From Clostridium sp. (lineage in GTDB: Bacteria; Bacillota; Clostridia; TANB77; CAG-508), in assembly GCA_018371855.1 (NCBI GenBank), contig JAHAKD010000005.1, positions 89,416 to 153,415 on the forward strand: 64,000 bases of DNA, written 5' to 3'. The position numbers were made by a program, and so were the translations under genes. Shown piece after piece: positions 61,687-64,000 of the stretch (position 1 is the first letter of the stretch; each line of letters starts with the position of its first letter). The notes under the pieces were generated by a model. It was not told the origin of the DNA and searched no databases. It worked only from the letters and a program-made list of their open reading frames with translations.

Positions 61687-64000
61687 ATGAAAGGAAAAAG
61701 TTTAAGCAAGAAAGCTATAATTGCCATAGTTATAATTGCAATATTAGTAATTGCTGCAATTTCAATGGTAGTAGTTTTCTTAAGAGATCAAGGTGAAACT
61801 GAAGCTACAGCCATAGGCGAAAACGGTAGCAATAGCGAACAAACACAAGATGCAGTCCCTAACAATAACGATGATAATAATCAAGGAACTGCAACACAAA
61901 GCGAAGAACCACAACAAGAAGAACAAACAACAGTAGCTAATAATGATGGTGCTACAACTACTAATGTTGGAACTACAACGCCAGCAACAACTACTACAAC
62001 AACAGATGGTAGTACTCAAGTAGCAACAATAACAACTACAGAAACAATTCCAACACAAGCATTAACTTTAGCTTGGAGCAATATGACAGTTTCTGGCGGA
62101 GAGTTATTAGCGAATCTTGATGCAGATGTAACAGATGTAACAGCACCTGTTAGATTAGCAACAAACATCTTAAAATTTGGTGAATCAAATGAATTAAGAG
62201 AATATTATGTGAAACGTGGAGATACTATTTATATGTATATTGCTGTTAATGAAGAATTAGCACATAATCCAACATTCACATTAATAAATAATGGAAAAGA
62301 ATATGTAATGGAAGATTCACTAGTTGAAGTAAGACAAACTGCAGAAGACAGATGGGATTATTCAGTAAAATATGTAATTCCAGAAGATACAGACTTTGTT
62401 GATGGAGAAATTACTTTAAAAGTATCTGATATAGAAGATAAAGGTGGAAATATAATACCAGATGAAGATGGTCAAACAAATGGTCATAGAGTATTCTATG
62501 ATGGTACAGCACCAAGAATTATTGTTAAAGGAACAGAAGGGGTTAACGAACCAGATGAACAATATATAGGAGATGCTATACAAAGAATATTTAGCAAAGT
62601 AAGTTTCAAATTTAGCGACAATTTAATGCTAGAAGGAGAATATGAAGTAAATGATACTTTAATAACAGGAATGACACCAGCTACTTTAGGTGATGCAAAT
62701 TTTGCTGTTATTAAAAATTACTTAAAACAAGGTGAAAATACAATTAGAACATGGGATATGGCTGGAAATGAATATACATATACATTTATATATGATTCAA
62801 TTGCTCCAGTATATTCAAAATTAGGAATATTAAATAAAACACGCTATGTAAACGATGTAAAAGATTTAACATATGCAAAAAGAGGAGACGAAGTACGCAT
62901 TTTAATTTCTTTCACAGAAAAATTAGCTGTTGAACCTACTGTTAAAGTATTTGGAAAAGAATATACAGCAACATATCGCCCACAAAGCTCAAAACCAGAA
63001 CAAAACATTTATTACTATATGGTAGACATTACAATGGATGAAACTATGCCAGAAGGTGAAATACCATTCGAAGTATATGGATATGCTGATATAGCTGGAA
63101 ATGTTGGAGAAAAATTAGATCAAACAAAGATTAATCGTGATGATTATACAAAAGTTATATATGATAGAACAAAACCTGTTGTAAGATTAGAGGGAACAGG
63201 AGTTAATGATTACTTTAGATCAGATGTAATAATTACAGCAGAAGATGCAAATCTTGGAACAATCCATTTAAGAAAAAATGGTGAATTAATTAAAAATTAT
63301 GAATTAGGAACACCATTAACAGAAGAAGGAAATTATGAAGTAGTTATGTCTGACAAAGCTGGAAATAAATCAGAACAAATAAACTTTACAATAGATAAAA
63401 CAGCTCCAGTAATAACATTAGAAGGAACAGGAGTAAATAATAACTTCAGAACAGATGTAAAAGCAATAATAGAAGAAGCAAATGCTCATAACATTAAATA
63501 CAGAAAAGATGATGGCGGATGGATAACTGTAAGTGAAAAAAAATTAACATTTACAGAAGAGGGAACATACACAATAGAAGTTATTGATTTAGCATATAAC
63601 AAAACAGAAGTTACATTTACAATAGATAAAACAGCACCAGTAATAACATTAGAAGGAACAGGAGTAAATAATAACTTCAGATCAGATGTGAAAGTAGTGG
63701 TAGAAGAAGTAAATGCACATAACATAAAATACAGAAAAGATAATGATAGATGGATAACAGTAAATGAAGAAGAATTGACATTTACAGAAGAAGGAACATA
63801 TACAATAGAAGTAATAGACCAAGCATATAATAGAGCAGAAGTTACATTTACAATAGATAAAACAGCTCCGGTAATAAAATTAGAAGGAACAGGAGTAAAT
63901 AATAGCTTCAGAACAGATGTAAAAGCAACAATAGAAGAAGCAGATGTTCATAATATTAAATACAGAAAAAATAGTGACAGATGGATAACAGTAAATGAAA
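61687..64000 (+). CDS. Large surface protein with Ig-like tandem repeats (partial)
   Basis: An open frame from ATG 61687, behind AGGGGGA, to the window end (771 codons so far). A short basic start and one membrane helix (about 10-32) anchor or export it; a threonine/asparagine/glutamine-rich linker spans about 40-125. Strand-rich domains with APRIIVKG and DMAGNEYTYTFIYD motifs follow. From 63157 the unit of 77 residues (beginning IDKTAPVITLEGTGVNN) repeats in tandem. It is probably a cell-surface adhesin or stalk and perhaps another sortase client. Its end is not seen. Confidence 0.85.
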   Translation, partial: MKGKSLSKKAIIAIVIIAILVIAAISMVVVFLRDQGETEATAIGENGSNSEQTQDAVPNNNDDNNQGTATQSEEPQQEEQTTVANNDGATTTNVGTTTPATTTTTTDGSTQVATITTTETIPTQALTLAWSNMTVSGGELLANLDADVTDVTAPVRLATNILKFGESNELREYYVKRGDTIYMYIAVNEELAHNPTFTLINNGKEYVMEDSLVEVRQTAEDRWDYSVKYVIPEDTDFVDGEITLKVSDIEDKGGNIIPDEDGQTNGHRVFYDGTAPRIIVKGTEGVNEPDEQYIGDAIQRIFSKVSFKFSDNLMLEGEYEVNDTLITGMTPATLGDANFAVIKNYLKQGENTIRTWDMAGNEYTYTFIYDSIAPVYSKLGILNKTRYVNDVKDLTYAKRGDEVRILISFTEKLAVEPTVKVFGKEYTATYRPQSSKPEQNIYYYMVDITMDETMPEGEIPFEVYGYADIAGNVGEKLDQTKINRDDYTKVIYDRTKPVVRLEGTGVNDYFRSDVIITAEDANLGTIHLRKNGELIKNYELGTPLTEEGNYEVVMSDKAGNKSEQINFTIDKTAPVITLEGTGVNNNFRTDVKAIIEEANAHNIKYRKDDGGWITVSEKKLTFTEEGTYTIEVIDLAYNKTEVTFTIDKTAPVITLEGTGVNNNFRSDVKVVVEEVNAHNIKYRKDNDRWITVNEEELTFTEEGTYTIEVIDQAYNRAEVTFTIDKTAPVIKLEGTGVNNSFRTDVKATIEEADVHNIKYRKNSDRWITVNE
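63157..64000 (+). repeat. 231-bp tandem repeats encoding 77-residue Ig-like units
   Basis: Units begin at 63157, 63388, 63619 and 63850, exactly 231 bases apart, and the last is cut by the window. The last three are close copies, and the first is more diverged. Each encodes a strand-rich domain with TAPVI, LEGTGVN and FTEEGTYTIEVID motifs. Confidence 0.9.

Noticed and set aside
61780..62058. Cysteine-rich frame opposite the surface protein linker
   Set aside because: It arises from the reverse complement of a threonine/glutamine-rich repeat, not from a real cysteine-rich peptide.
63157..64000. Tandem repeats as a CRISPR-like array
   Set aside because: Repeats are 231 bases, contiguous without spacers, and in frame within a protein gene.

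Overview
The window is a 64 kb piece of an AT-rich chromosome of a low-GC Gram-positive bacterium (Bacillota), most likely an anaerobic member of the Clostridia. The evidence is the ctsR-mcsA-mcsB-clpC operon behind a CtsR operator, a T-box riboswitch before ileS, a reverse rubrerythrin beside a PerR/Fur-type regulator, a Spo0A-like regulator, a sortase with a cell-wall substrate, GGAGG-type ribosome sites, and frequent GTG/TTG starts. Most genes are ordinary chromosomal genes. There is one tRNA (Leu, UAA), no rRNA and no CRISPR array.

Layout. 0-8 kb: tail of an unknown gene, a remnant of an IS3-family element, a frameshifted membrane glycosyltransferase, a shortened receiver/Spo0A-C regulator, an ECF sigma/anti-sigma pair, a candidate small RNA, and a heterodimeric ABC exporter. 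8-12.7 kb: an SDR dehydrogenase, a YfcE-type phosphodiesterase, a YgjP-type metallopeptidase, an ADP-ribosylglycohydrolase fused to a macro domain, and a dGTPase. 12.7-17.5 kb: the CtsR protein-quality-control operon. 17.5-22 kb: asd, dapA and dapB for lysine/diaminopimelate synthesis, plus a DtxR/MntR regulator. 22-27.7 kb: a beta-propeller surface protein and T-box-controlled ileS. 27.7-30.6 kb: a compositionally foreign ADP-ribosyltransferase-like gene, TspO, a histidine phosphatase and a P-loop kinase. 30.6-39 kb: the queA...tgt queuosine operon, a WG-repeat protein and a strongly diverged SecD/SecF pair. 39-42.5 kb: tyrS, PerR, reverse rubrerythrin and tRNA-Leu. 43-49 kb: a Sel1-repeat protein and the hydrolase-MurF-Ddl cell-wall operon. 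49-52.6 kb: a DUF1848 protein, a second ECF sigma/anti-sigma pair whose sensor looks like the FtsX extracellular domain, and a single-domain (p)ppGpp synthetase. 52.6-55.6 kb: csoR-copZ-copA copper efflux. 55.7-60 kb: a methyltransferase-HD fusion, CYTH, IMPase and PHP genes and a truncated alkaline-phosphatase-superfamily gene. 60-64 kb: a sortase substrate, a sortase, and a large surface protein with 231-bp tandem repeats that runs off the window.

The most notable observations are: the two paralogous sigma/anti-sigma pairs, with identical 17-bp overlaps but different sensor domains; the SecD/SecF pair that has lost the usual proton-relay aspartate motif; the possible ADP-ribosylation writer and eraser genes in one window; dispersed small palindromes sitting on stop codons; and an alpha/beta hydrolase that has no canonical start codon.
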